A stretch of DNA of 64,000 nucleotides. Source: Parasphingorhabdus sp. SCSIO 66989 (GTDB taxonomy: Bacteria; Pseudomonadota; Alphaproteobacteria; Sphingomonadales; Sphingomonadaceae). The stretch spans positions 186,001 to 250,000 of the forward strand of contig NZ_CP136594.1 in the NCBI RefSeq assembly GCF_032852305.1, written 5' to 3'. Positions 28,119 to 36,981 of the stretch are shown in pieces (the first letter of the stretch is position 1; the number at the start of each line of letters is the position of its first letter). The notes beneath the pieces were generated by a model. The model was not told the DNA's origin. It ran no database searches and worked only from the letters and a program-made list of their open reading frames with translations. The position numbers were made by a program, and so were the translations under genes.

Positions 28119-29441
28119 TTAAATCGCGCTGCTCAACACCTTGGGAGCGAGGTTGCGATAGCTGTCAAATTGGGCCGCTATGGCGCGGGCATAGGGCAGC
28201 CCTTCCGGGGCCAGCCGCAGCACATAATCATGATATGTGACCAGCCCGCGCTCCATAAAGGGCGCGAGCTGGCCACAATTGCCTCCGCCATCATGCAGTG
28301 CGGAGAGATCGGCACTGCCATGGCAGAGTATATCGGCGATTATCGCGGCGCGACGCTGATCATCCAGCGTGCGCCTGATGCCACGCGAACTGGAAAGCCC
28401 CCCAGCTTCCAGTCGCCTGCGATAATCGCCGATATTCTTGGCGTTCTGCACAATAAGGTCGGGGAACTCGCTGATCGCGGATGCCCCTAACCCCAGCAGA
28501 ACGTCGCTTTGGTCATCGGTGAAACCCTGAAAATTGCGCCGCAAAATGCCGCTCTTCGCCACCTTGGCGAGTCGGTCATGCGGCAGCGCGAAATGGTCAA
28601 AACCTACTGGATAATAACCTGCATCAACCAGCCGCTCATAGCCGAGCTTCGCCATGGCAAAGCGTTCGGTCGCGCCGGGCAGTTCACTATCATCAATCTG
28701 GCGCTGGCGCGGGATCAGGGTGGGCACATGGGCATAGCCAAACAGCGCAATCCGATCCGGTTGCAGCGCAATTGCCTGTGTCAGGCAGCTATCCAGTTCG
28801 GCGCGACTCTGGCCAGGCAGACCATACATCATGTCTAGATTGAGCGAAGATATCCCGGCGCGGCGCAAGGCATCTACGGTGGCAATAATGTCCTTTTTGG
28901 GCTGCACCCGGCCAATTGCCTGCTGCAATTCGGGGTCAAAGGTCTGCACCCCAAGGCTGGCATGGCTTATCTGCGCGCCCTGAATCACGCGCGCCCAGTC
29001 GTCAGTGAAACTGCGCGGGTCAAGCTCGATCGAGAAAAGCGGGTTTTCCAACCGAAAGCTAAGCATCAGCATATCGAGCAACCGGGTAAAGCGCAGCGGC
29101 CCTAGAGCATTGGGACTGCCACCGCCAAAAGCGATACGCTTGACGCGGCCATTCCCGCTTAACCGTTGCGCGACCAGATCAATCTCTGCGTTCAGCGCAT
29201 TGAGATAGCTGTCGAGCCGGGCGACATGGTTGGATTTGGCGGTGTTGCAGCCGCAATACCAGCAAATCTGTTCGCAAAACGGAATATGGACATAGAGCGA
29301 CATACATTGCCCCGGGGCGATGCCGTCCAACGCCGCTTCATGCTCGGCAACCCCCACCGAGTCGACGAAATCCGCCGCAGTGGGATAGCTGGTATAGCGC
29401 GGTACCGGCCGCTCAAGCAGATCGGGATGATAGGTCCACAT
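28119..29441 (-). CDS. hemN: Oxygen-independent coproporphyrinogen III oxidase
   Basis: Radical SAM enzyme, 440 residues, converting coproporphyrinogen III to protoporphyrinogen IX without oxygen. The cluster motif is C56-x3-C60-x2-C63 followed by G-C65 (PFCEQICWYCGCN), which is the true HemN type rather than HemW. PRYTSYPTA at the start, GGGSPNALGP and NLDMMYGLPGQ are family motifs. The frame is open to 29513, but homology begins at the ATG at 29441. An FNR-type box lies 59-72 bases upstream, fitting expression at low oxygen. It is divergent from ompW. Confidence 0.94.
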   Translation of the reverse strand: MWTYHPDLLERPVPRYTSYPTAADFVDSVGVAEHEAALDGIAPGQCMSLYVHIPFCEQICWYCGCNTAKSNHVARLDSYLNALNAEIDLVAQRLSGNGRVKRIAFGGGSPNALGPLRFTRLLDMLMLSFRLENPLFSIELDPRSFTDDWARVIQGAQISHASLGVQTFDPELQQAIGRVQPKKDIIATVDALRRAGISSLNLDMMYGLPGQSRAELDSCLTQAIALQPDRIALFGYAHVPTLIPRQRQIDDSELPGATERFAMAKLGYERLVDAGYYPVGFDHFALPHDRLAKVAKSGILRRNFQGFTDDQSDVLLGLGASAISEFPDLIVQNAKNIGDYRRRLEAGGLSSSRGIRRTLDDQRRAAIIADILCHGSADLSALHDGGGNCGQLAPFMERGLVTYHDYVLRLAPEGLPYARAIAAQFDSYRNLAPKVLSSAI

Positions 29442-29499
29442 GGCATCATGTTCTGAACCTCTTGCTCTCCCAAGTCTTTGCGCCAGATCAAAAAATCGC

Positions 29500-29513
29500 T
29501 TGTTCCAGATCAA
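29500..29513. promoter_or_regulatory. FNR-type box between hemN and ompW
   Basis: TTGTTCCAGATCAA matches the FNR consensus TTGAT-N4-ATCAA at nine of ten positions. It lies between the divergent hemN and ompW genes, both of which are known targets of FNR-family regulators in other bacteria. An FnrL-type protein is encoded at 38935-39651. Confidence 0.65.
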
Positions 29514-29573
29514 TGCAACAGCGCAACGACACGCCTAGCGTCCGGCTCACAGAAGCAGAGTAAGGACAAGCTC

Positions 29574-30242
29574 ATGAAAAAAATGATGAAAATTCTCGCA
29601 ACCGCCGCCAGCTTGGGCGCTATGATGAGCGCCACGCCGGCATTTGCCGAACAAGGTGACTGGCTGCTCCGGGTCCGCGCCATCAATGTCGCGCCGAGCG
29701 AAACCAGCAGCAGCATTTTGCCCGCCTTTCCCGGAGAGCGGGTCAGCGTCGACAATTCGATCATGCCCGAGGTCGACATTACCTATATGGCCACCGACAA
29801 TATCGGCTTTGAGCTGATCGCGGCGACCACGCAGCACACCGTATCAGGCCGCAGCGGTACCACTGGCGCCATCGGCGAACTGGCCGACACCTGGGTATTG
29901 CCACCGACGCTGACGGCGCAATATCACTTTGTTCCCGATGGCAAGATACGGCCTTATGTCGGTGCCGGTATCAACTACACGCTCTTCTATGAAGAAGATG
30001 CCAGCAATGGGCTGGTCGACGCGGTCGGCGCGACCAATGTTGATCTCGATGACAGCTTCGGCTTTGCGCTGCAGGCCGGGGTGGATATCGAACTGAATGA
30101 GCGGTTTTTCCTCAACTTCGATATCAAATATCTCGATATCGACACCACTGCGACACTGAACACCACCGCCGCAGGCACGCAGCGGGTCAACGTCTCCCTT
30201 GATCCGGTTGTTGTCGGCGTTGGACTCGGCATCAAGCTATAG
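29574..30242 (+). CDS. ompW: OmpW family outer membrane protein
   Basis: Protein of 222 residues with a signal peptide (MKKMMKILATAASLGAMMSATPAFA) and an eight-stranded barrel. GDWLLRVRAINVAPSE, the PPTLTAQYHF strand, YVGAGINYTLF and the final VDPVVVGVGLGIKL-like strand ending in the sequence are family marks. OmpW channels take up small hydrophobic compounds. The start is set by AAGGA at 29562. A terminator follows at 30273. The FNR-type box upstream suggests oxygen control. Confidence 0.92.
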   Translation: MKKMMKILATAASLGAMMSATPAFAEQGDWLLRVRAINVAPSETSSSILPAFPGERVSVDNSIMPEVDITYMATDNIGFELIAATTQHTVSGRSGTTGAIGELADTWVLPPTLTAQYHFVPDGKIRPYVGAGINYTLFYEEDASNGLVDAVGATNVDLDDSFGFALQAGVDIELNERFFLNFDIKYLDIDTTATLNTTAAGTQRVNVSLDPVVVGVGLGIKL

Positions 30243-30272
30243 GGCCGCACCCCTTCAGCAAGCTTATGCCAC

Positions 30273-30302
30273 AGGGCGGGGGTGATCCTCCGCCCTTTTT
30301 TT
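30273..30302 (+). terminator. Terminator of ompW
   Basis: AGGGCGG and CCGCCCT form a 7-bp GC-rich stem with a 10-base loop, followed by seven T, 31 bases after the ompW stop. Confidence 0.85.
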
Positions 30303-30330
30303 GACCAAAGTGCGCGGCAACAAGGTTTTA

Positions 30331-30476
30331 TCGTCCCCTCGCAGGCGGGGATAGGGCTTCTTAGGATCGAATAAGAGTTTCACGCGGAGACGCGAAGGCG
30401 CGGAGATTTTTCGCTCTGTGTCTCCGCAGCTCCGCGTGAATCACAATAGCCGTGCCCCCGCCTGCGCGGGGCGACA
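30331..30476. repeat. Nested palindromic repeats: GC-rich hairpin family around a CTCCGCG palindrome
   Basis: A CTCCGCG-type palindrome (30379-30440) sits between TCGTCCCCTCGCAGGCGGGG at the left and GCCCCCGCCTGCGCGGGGCG at the right, as if one repeat had entered another. The string AAGCCCTATCCCCGCC (in complement) is shared with the repeat at 14035. No gene is seen in 30303-30508. Confidence 0.75.
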
Positions 30477-30508
30477 ACAAGTGCGTTAGTGCTTAGGGTA
30501 TCCCATGA

Positions 30509-30778
30509 TCAAACCTTCGGCTTATAGCCGGGCTTCACTTGATCCTTACGCGAGCACATGGCGTGGCAGGCGGTCTGGCATTGGTCCATCGGCCCCGGTT
30601 CATCATCGCCCAGCGGCACCGCTATGGTCTGTTCGACCCCATCGGACGAGCATAGGCTGATCAGCATGACGCTGCCTTCCGGCACCAACATCTGCATCAG
30701 CACCGGGGTCATCGCCATGGTGGCGAGCGAGGACAAGGCCGGGGCGATGGCAAAGCCATGGCTGCGGAACCAGTGCAT
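30509..30778 (-). CDS. Cys-rich small protein coupled to ccoS
   Basis: Protein of 89 residues. The N-terminal third is hydrophobic (one helix, about 8-32), then LISLCSSDGVEQTI, and near the C-terminus a C-x3-C-x3-C cluster (QCQTACHAMC) with a histidine and methionines, a plausible copper site. It begins within the stop codon of ccoS (TAATG), so the two are translated together and it belongs to the cbb3 locus. DUF2946-like small proteins have a similar build, but I cannot assign it firmly. A role in copper supply to the oxidase is an inference from context. Confidence 0.6.
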   Translation of the reverse strand: MHWFRSHGFAIAPALSSLATMAMTPVLMQMLVPEGSVMLISLCSSDGVEQTIAVPLGDDEPGPMDQCQTACHAMCSRKDQVKPGYKPKV

Positions 30779-30951
30779 TATTCGCCCTCCCCATCATCAC
30801 CCGAAGCCGGCGCTTCGTCATCGATCAAAACGCGATGCGCCGCGCCGTCCAGATCCTCAAACTGGCCATTGCGCATGGCCCAGAAGAAGAAGCCCAGACC
30901 GCACAGACCCATAAACAGCGCGATGGGAATCAGGATCGCCAAGCCACTCAT
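30778..30951 (-). CDS. ccoS: cbb3 oxidase assembly protein CcoS
   Basis: A 57-residue protein with one membrane helix (MSGLAILIPIALFMGLCGLG, then FFFWAMRNGQFEDLDG). The W-A-x-x-N-G-Q-F-(E/D)-D-L-(D/E) segment after the helix is the hallmark of CcoS/FixS, followed by an acidic tail. Needed for placing cofactors in the oxidase. It overlaps the end of ccoI by four bases and shares one base with the next ORF. Confidence 0.93.
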   Translation of the reverse strand: MSGLAILIPIALFMGLCGLGFFFWAMRNGQFEDLDGAAHRVLIDDEAPASGDDGEGE

Positions 30952-33146
30952 GCCGGGGCCGCCTGCATATTGGGCATGGTTGCCAAAGAAGGTTCGTTGG
31001 TATCTTCGTTATGGTCAGAGGGCAGCGCCCGGCTCAAGCGCAGCGCATTACCGACGACGATCAGCGAGGATAGCGACATGGCGACTGCGGCAACCAATGG
31101 CGTAACCATGCCCGAAATTGCCAGCGGTACGGCGAGCACATTATAGCCAATGGCGAGCGCGAAATTCTGTTGTACAATGGCCATGGTCCGCCGCGCCATA
31201 TGCACCGCCAGGGCCGGACCCATCAGCGAGTCCCCGGTGAACACCGCATCCGCCGCCTGCTGACCGACATCGCTCGCCGAACCGGGCGCCATGGAAACAT
31301 GTGCCGCGGCCAGCGCCGGGCCATCATTTAGGCCATCACCCACCATCAGGATATTGCGTCCGGTTGAACTCAGCCGGTCGATGGTTTCCAGCTTATCCTG
31401 CGGGCTAGCCCCGGCCTGCGCCGTCAGACCCAGCTGCCGTGCCACCGGGGCGACGGCATCGAGCGTATCGCCGGAGAGGATTGAGGCAGTCATGCCCTTG
31501 TCAGCCAGCGCGGCCAATGCGGTGTCGGCATCGGGGCGCAATGGATCGGTGAAACGGATCAGCTTGGCTTCCGCGCCGATGCTGAGCGTGACCGCCAATC
31601 CCTCGCTCTGCGCATCGCCTTTGCCGAGCCGAACTTCCTGCCCTTGCCACAACGCACGCATGCCTTCGCCCGCAATCTCGTTGGGCTCGTTGATCTCCGC
31701 AGGCGTCAGCTTCTCCGCCAGCAATGCCTCCCGCAATCCCTTGCTCAACGGATGGCGGCTCGCCTGGGCCAGCGCCAGCGCCACGCTTTTCTCTTCGGGC
31801 GACAGATGATCAATGCTGCCCGGGCGCGGGCGGCCCAGTGTCAGCGTACCAGTCTTGTCGAAAATCACATGATTGGCCGTCGCCAGCCGCTCCAGCGCGC
31901 TGCCATCCTTGACCAGCACACCGCGCTTCATCAAAGCGCCCGCGGCCACAACCTGCGCTGCCGGAACCGCAAGGCCTAGCGCGCAGGGGCAGGTGATAAT
32001 CAACACCGCCACCGCGATCAGTAGCGACTGGTGCACACCCGCGCCCGCAATCATCCAGCCGGTGAAGGACAGCAGCGCCAGGGAGTGCACCGCTGGCGCA
32101 TAATAGCGCGCGGCCTTGTCGGCGATACGGACATGGAAGGAGCGATGCTGCCCCGCCTCATCCATCAGCCGCGCAATATCTGCAATGCTGGTATCATTGC
32201 CGCTGGCGGTGACGCGCACCCGCACTGGCGCGGTCAGGTTCACCGTCCCGGCATAGACCGCATCGCCCTTGCCCTTGTTCTGCGGGTCGCTCTCACCGGT
32301 GAGCATTGCCATATCAAAGCCGCTCGCGCCTTGGTCGATCACACCATCGGCAGCCAGCCGCTCGCCCGCCGCCAATTGCATCGTCATTCCCGGCTGAATA
32401 TCGCGTGCCTTGGTCCATGCCGTCGTACCATCGGGCTGCACCACCATGGCCCCCGGCGCGCTCTTGCCGAGCAGGGCAGCAATGCCGCTGCGCGCTTTGT
32501 CACGCATCATCCCGTCAAGCGCGCGCCCGGCGAGCAGGAAGAAGAGCAGCATCACCACACCATCAAAATAGGCATGCGGCCCATCGGTGGCGGTCTCATA
32601 CAGGCTGAGGCCGGTGGCGAGCAAAATGCCGATGCTGATCGGGACATCCATATTGGTGCGCGCATGTTTGAGCGCCATCAGCGCCGAGGCAAAGAAAGGA
32701 CGGCCCGAATAGGCAATCACCGGAATGGCGATCAGTGCCGAGAGCCAGTGAAACAGCGCGCGCGTATCACCATCGGCACCCGACCAGATGCTGACCGAGA
32801 GCAGCATGATATTCATCATGCCAAAACCGGCGACCGCCAGCGCGCGCAGCAGCGCTTTGCTCGATCCCTTTTCCTCGGCCAGCGGATTATCCGCCAATAT
32901 CTGCGCCTCGAAGCCGATATCCTCAATCGCGCGCAACAGATCGGCTTCGCTCAGCGCCGGATCATGCGAAATCGCGACCTGTTTCGAGGAGAAATTGACC
33001 CGCGCCGCCGCGACGCCGGGGACAGCATTCAGCCCGCGCTCAATCTTGGAGATACACCCGGCGCAGCGAATGGCAGGCACGGCAAAGCGGCTATCCTCAC
33101 AGGCAGCGGCATCATCAACCGAAACAGGCGCATAGGCCGCGTTCAC
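30948..33146 (-). CDS. ccoI: Copper-exporting P-type ATPase CcoI/FixI
   Basis: Protein of 732 residues. An N-terminal heavy-metal domain with C28-x2-C31 (RCAGCISKIE), eight membrane helices, the CPC motif in TCPCALGLAVP, the phosphorylation site DKTGTLTLG, and GDGLNDGPALAAA in the ATP-binding part. CcoI-type (CopA2-like) pumps move copper to the periplasm for cbb3 oxidase assembly, consistent with its place between ccoH and ccoS. Overlaps both neighbours by four bases. Confidence 0.95.
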   Translation of the reverse strand: MNAAYAPVSVDDAAACEDSRFAVPAIRCAGCISKIERGLNAVPGVAAARVNFSSKQVAISHDPALSEADLLRAIEDIGFEAQILADNPLAEEKGSSKALLRALAVAGFGMMNIMLLSVSIWSGADGDTRALFHWLSALIAIPVIAYSGRPFFASALMALKHARTNMDVPISIGILLATGLSLYETATDGPHAYFDGVVMLLFFLLAGRALDGMMRDKARSGIAALLGKSAPGAMVVQPDGTTAWTKARDIQPGMTMQLAAGERLAADGVIDQGASGFDMAMLTGESDPQNKGKGDAVYAGTVNLTAPVRVRVTASGNDTSIADIARLMDEAGQHRSFHVRIADKAARYYAPAVHSLALLSFTGWMIAGAGVHQSLLIAVAVLIITCPCALGLAVPAAQVVAAGALMKRGVLVKDGSALERLATANHVIFDKTGTLTLGRPRPGSIDHLSPEEKSVALALAQASRHPLSKGLREALLAEKLTPAEINEPNEIAGEGMRALWQGQEVRLGKGDAQSEGLAVTLSIGAEAKLIRFTDPLRPDADTALAALADKGMTASILSGDTLDAVAPVARQLGLTAQAGASPQDKLETIDRLSSTGRNILMVGDGLNDGPALAAAHVSMAPGSASDVGQQAADAVFTGDSLMGPALAVHMARRTMAIVQQNFALAIGYNVLAVPLAISGMVTPLVAAVAMSLSSLIVVGNALRLSRALPSDHNEDTNEPSLATMPNMQAAPA

Positions 33147-33634
33147 AATATCTCGCTCCGCATGCGATAGCTTTGGCCCGCACGGTCAATTGCGATCTGC
33201 AGCTTCCACCGGCCTTCGGGCACCGGATCGACGCTGCGATACACGCCCGGCGCGCTCTCGCTGAGTTGGAAGGTAAAGGAATCCGCACGACCAACCGGAT
33301 GCATCGCCTCGGCGGTGATATTCGCGCCGGTCATCGGTGCCTTTTCATCGCCCAGAGTAATACGCATCACCACATAGCCATCCTCACGCAGCGGCTCGGA
33401 GATGGTCCAACCATAAAGCTCCTGCGCCCGCGCCGCTTCCAGCCATTCATTATATTTCTGGCTGGCGACATAGCTGTTATCCACCACCGTGCCGCCAAAG
33501 CTGGAAATCGCATAGCGCGCCATCACCAGATTGACCGCGATGATCACCCCGAAAAAGGCGATAAACATTGCCAGCGCATGATAGCCGGTGAACTTCTTGG
33601 GGGGCTTGCGGCCATTATTCATGGTCATGCTCAC
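33143..33634 (-). CDS. ccoH: FixH family protein (CcoH)
   Basis: Protein of 163 residues with one N-terminal helix (about 18-42, TGYHALAMFIAFFGVIIAVNL) preceded by a basic stretch, then a beta-rich periplasmic FixH domain (VVDNSYVASQKYNEW and PVPEGRWKLQIAID). Needed for stable cbb3 oxidase assembly. Four-base overlaps with ccoG and ccoI. Confidence 0.92.
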   Translation of the reverse strand: MSMTMNNGRKPPKKFTGYHALAMFIAFFGVIIAVNLVMARYAISSFGGTVVDNSYVASQKYNEWLEAARAQELYGWTISEPLREDGYVVMRITLGDEKAPMTGANITAEAMHPVGRADSFTFQLSESAPGVYRSVDPVPEGRWKLQIAIDRAGQSYRMRSEIL

Positions 33635-35100
33635 TGTCCTGGCCTTTCAAAGGTGAAGCTCTCGCTGTCGCTGGCCTTGCTGTCATCGGCAGCAGCATCG
33701 GCACCGCGCGCGGTGATGGTCAGCTCTTCACCTGGCGCGCCATCACGCGGTGCGACGACGAAGAGCTGCAGCTTGCCGACACTGTCCGCAGGCACGGAGG
33801 CGGTGAAGCTGGTTTGGCCATCGCGGCGCGGCACGGTGTCGCTCCACGCGGTTGCCCCTTCCAGACCGCTGACCGAGATAATCACATCGCGCGGACGGTT
33901 CTCCATATTGCGCAGCTTGACGGTGAAGCTGTTGCGCACATCGCCATTGGAGAGCTGAACAAAAGGCGGGCTGCGATCCTGTTGCGCCGCCAGATCAAGC
34001 CGCGAACGATTGCCGAGAACAAACAGCATCGCCATGCCGATACTGGCCCAGAGCGTGAAATAGGCGAGCGTGCGCGGACGCAGCAGCATCTTCCAATTGG
34101 CGCGTGCCGGTTCACCGGCCTTTTCGCGCTCAGTGTCTTCCTCGGTAATATAGTCGATCAGGCCGCGTGGCCGTCCAACCTGTTCCATCACGGTGTCACA
34201 GGCATCGATGCACAGCGCACAGGTGATGCAGCCAATTTGCGGACCTTCGCGAATATCAATGCCGGTGGGGCAGACGGCGACGCACTGGTTGCAATCGACA
34301 CAATCGCCAAAGGCGCCAGGCTGTTTCTGCGCTTTTTTGACGCTGCCACGCGGTTCACCGCGCCAGTCCTTATAGGTGACCATCAGCGATTTTTCATCCA
34401 TCATCGCCGTCTGGATGCGCGGCCATGGGCACATATAGATGCACACCTGTTCACGCATAAAGCCGCCAAAGATGAAGGTGATCGCCGTCAATATGCCAAC
34501 CGTGGCATAGGCGACAAACGGCGCCTCGCCCTGCCAGAAATCCACCACCAGAGTCGGCGCATCGGCAAAATACATGATCCATGCACCGCCGGTCCAAAAG
34601 GCGATAAACAGCCAGATGCCCCATTTAGTCAGCCGCTTGCGGACCTTAGTAAAATTCCAGGGCGAATCTTTCAGCCGGAATTGCGCATTGCGGTCGCCAT
34701 CGACCCAGCGCTCGACATGCTGGAACAGATCGGTCCACACCGTCTGCGGACAGGCATAGCCGCACCAGGCGCGACCAACAGCGGAGGTGATCAGAAACAG
34801 GCCAATCCCCGCCATCACCAGCATCCCGGCGACATAATAAAATTCATGCGGCCAGATTTCGATGCTGAAAAAGTAAAAACGCCGATTGGCGAGATCGACC
34901 AGCACCGCCTGATCCGGGGCATAGGGTCCGCGGTCCCAGCGTATCCATGGCGTGATATAATAGACCGCCAGCGTCACCGCCATGATCTGCCATTTCAGAC
35001 GCCGGAAAAAGCCGTTTACCGCCTTGGGGAAGACGTCCTTGCGAGCGGCATAAAGATCAATATGCCGCTCCGGCTCGGCGGTGATATCAGGGTTAGCCAT
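33631..35100 (-). CDS. ccoG: cbb3 oxidase accessory protein CcoG (4Fe-4S)
   Basis: Membrane protein of 489 residues from the ATG at 35100 (MANPDITAEPERHIDLYAAR). It has about five helices, two 4Fe-4S motifs (CVDCNQCVAVCPTGIDIR and CITCALCIDACD), the FGGFMREQVCIYMCPWPRIQ segment, and a C-terminal immunoglobulin-like domain. CcoG proteins reduce copper for oxidase maturation in the organisms studied. The frame is open upstream to 35253 but that part lies over ccoP; the chosen start overlaps the ccoP end by eight bases. Confidence 0.94.
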   Translation of the reverse strand: MANPDITAEPERHIDLYAARKDVFPKAVNGFFRRLKWQIMAVTLAVYYITPWIRWDRGPYAPDQAVLVDLANRRFYFFSIEIWPHEFYYVAGMLVMAGIGLFLITSAVGRAWCGYACPQTVWTDLFQHVERWVDGDRNAQFRLKDSPWNFTKVRKRLTKWGIWLFIAFWTGGAWIMYFADAPTLVVDFWQGEAPFVAYATVGILTAITFIFGGFMREQVCIYMCPWPRIQTAMMDEKSLMVTYKDWRGEPRGSVKKAQKQPGAFGDCVDCNQCVAVCPTGIDIREGPQIGCITCALCIDACDTVMEQVGRPRGLIDYITEEDTEREKAGEPARANWKMLLRPRTLAYFTLWASIGMAMLFVLGNRSRLDLAAQQDRSPPFVQLSNGDVRNSFTVKLRNMENRPRDVIISVSGLEGATAWSDTVPRRDGQTSFTASVPADSVGKLQLFVVAPRDGAPGEELTITARGADAAADDSKASDSESFTFERPGQ

Positions 35101-36064
35101 CGCTGCTTTCGCTATCTGCCGAGGCGGTTTCGGCTTGCGCCGCGCCTTCGGCATTTTCGGTTTCTTGCCCTGCTTCCTCGGGCACCGGCGCGGCCTCACC
35201 ACCGCCGAGCGAGTGGATATAGACCGCCAACATGCGGATCGTGGCCGCATCAAGCCGCTGGCCCCAGCGTGGCATCACGCCATTGCGGCTATAATAGATG
35301 GTGTTGGTGAGTGATTCCCGATCCGTGCCGTAAAGCGCAATCGCATCGGTGAGGTTGGGCGCGCCGAGCGAGCGATCGCCCTTGCCCTCGGCACCGTGAC
35401 ACACTGCGCAATTATTGGCGAACAGCTCTGCACCGCGCTGCGATGCGGCGCTTGCCTGCTCCTCGCCCGACAATGTGCGGACATAGGCAACAGTATCGGC
35501 AATCTGCGCGCTATCGAGCAGGCCATCGGCACCAAAGGCTGGCATTTGCGAGAAACGAGTCTCATCATGGTCCGGGTTCCGGATGCCATGCACCAGCGTA
35601 TATTCAATCGCTTCCAGATCACCGCCCCAGAGCCAGTCATCATCGTTGAGATTGGGGTAGCCACCAAGGCCCGCAGCATCGGCGCCATGGCATTGCACGC
35701 AATGGACCTTATAGGCCGAGGCACCGCCCTGTATCGCGGTGGTGCGCAATTCGTCATTGCCGGGGATGGAGTTGATATCGGCAGCGATCAGCGCCTCATG
35801 CACCGGTGCCAATTGTTCCTGACGCGCAGCAAGCTGCTGCTCGACATCGCCGCGGCTTGACCAGCCGAGAACGCCCGCTGTGGCGCTGTTCACCAGTGGC
35901 CAGGCGGGATAGAGGATGACATAGACCAGCGCCCAGAAGACGGTGGCATAAAAGGTCCACAACCACCAGCGCGGCAGCGGCGTGTTCAGCTCCTCAATGC
36001 CATCCCATTCATGGCCCACCGTATCGGTGCCGGTGGCTTCATCGGTGCGAATATTCTCAGCCAT
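35093..36064 (-). CDS. ccoP: cbb3 oxidase diheme subunit CcoP
   Basis: Protein of 323 residues. The N-terminal half has the membrane helix (WLWTFYATVFWALVYVILYP) and the HEWDGIEELNTPLPRWW motif. Two c-type heme sites are CVQCHG and CAVCHG. A Glu/Ala-rich acidic tail of about 30 residues (after SLGGGEAAP) extends beyond the usual end. CcoP passes electrons from cytochrome c to CcoO. Confidence 0.96.
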   Translation of the reverse strand: MAENIRTDEATGTDTVGHEWDGIEELNTPLPRWWLWTFYATVFWALVYVILYPAWPLVNSATAGVLGWSSRGDVEQQLAARQEQLAPVHEALIAADINSIPGNDELRTTAIQGGASAYKVHCVQCHGADAAGLGGYPNLNDDDWLWGGDLEAIEYTLVHGIRNPDHDETRFSQMPAFGADGLLDSAQIADTVAYVRTLSGEEQASAASQRGAELFANNCAVCHGAEGKGDRSLGAPNLTDAIALYGTDRESLTNTIYYSRNGVMPRWGQRLDAATIRMLAVYIHSLGGGEAAPVPEEAGQETENAEGAAQAETASADSESSDG

Positions 36065-36236
36065 TGTCTTTTTCCCTGTTTTGGGGTTCTTCTTCGGCGA
36101 AAATCATATTGGCGGCTTCCTCGCTGCGCTGGGCTCCCCCGGGGCGGAACAGCCACAGGGCAAAGCCGATCCACAGCAGGGTCATGAACAACAGACCCCA
36201 GCTATCGGCAAATTGACGCAAGGCTTCGTAGCTCAT
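36057..36236 (-). CDS. ccoQ: cbb3 oxidase small subunit CcoQ
   Basis: A 59-residue protein, [20 protein letters not shown] then [14 protein letters not shown], with one membrane helix and a charged tail ([21 protein letters not shown]). The RPG after the helix and the place between ccoO and ccoP identify FixQ/CcoQ, which stabilises the complex. Overlaps ccoO by four bases and ccoP by eight. Confidence 0.93.
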   Translation of the reverse strand: MSYEALRQFADSWGLLFMTLLWIGFALWLFRPGGAQRSEEAANMIFAEEEPQNREKDNG

Positions 36237-36967
36237 CGCGGTTCCTCCAGAGCCTCGGCCGAGTCAAAATCGACCAGCGTGCCGAGCATTTGCAGATAGG
36301 CGATCAGCGCATCCATCTCGGTCAGCTTGTTTGGGTTGCCGTCAAAATCGCGCACCTGCGCCTTGGGGTAGCGCTCGAGCAGATCGCCAGTGCTGGCATT
36401 GGGATCAGCCTGGGCCAGCAGGTCATCATTAGCGGCTTCGATAGCCGCTTCATCATAAGGCACGCCGACCAGCGACAGCGCCTTCAGGTCACCGCGCATA
36501 TCGCCCGCTTTCAGCTCACGATCAGCGAGGAATGCATAAGGCGGCATGATCGATGTTGGCACCACATCGCGCGGATTGATCAGATGCGCGCGGTGCCATT
36601 CATCCGAATAGCGATTGCCAACACGCGCCAGATCAGGCCCGGTGCGTTTTGACCCCCATTGGAACGGATGGTCATACATGCTCTCGGCCGCCAGCGAATA
36701 ATGGCCATAGCGCTCCACCTCATCGCGGAACGGGCGCACCATCTGGCTGTGACAGGTATAGCAACCTTCACGGATATAGATGTTGCGCCCGGCCAGTTCG
36801 AGCGGCGAATAGGGGCGCACACCTTCTACTTCCTCGATGGTGTTGTCGATCCAGAATAGCGGCGCGATCTCGACAATGCCGCCGATAATCACCGCGACAA
36901 AGGCAAATACCGCCAACAGGCTGACATTGCGCTCAAGCTTTTTGTGGTTTTTTGCAAGTGCATCCAT
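36233..36967 (-). CDS. ccoO: cbb3 oxidase monoheme subunit CcoO
   Basis: Protein of 244 residues with one N-terminal membrane helix ([21 protein letters not shown]), the heme c site [12 protein letters not shown], the distal-ligand region SIMPPYAFL, and the C-terminal [15 protein letters not shown]. Follows ccoN after 14 bases. Confidence 0.96.
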   Translation of the reverse strand: MDALAKNHKKLERNVSLLAVFAFVAVIIGGIVEIAPLFWIDNTIEEVEGVRPYSPLELAGRNIYIREGCYTCHSQMVRPFRDEVERYGHYSLAAESMYDHPFQWGSKRTGPDLARVGNRYSDEWHRAHLINPRDVVPTSIMPPYAFLADRELKAGDMRGDLKALSLVGVPYDEAAIEAANDDLLAQADPNASTGDLLERYPKAQVRDFDGNPNKLTEMDALIAYLQMLGTLVDFDSAEALEEPR

Positions 36968-36981
36968 TGTTCAGCCCTCCC

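Noticed and set aside
32031-35310. Long plus-strand frames opposite ccoI and ccoG (379 and 498 codons)
   Set aside because: They are shadows of the CcoI and CcoG genes; composition is His/Arg-rich and no family is recognised.
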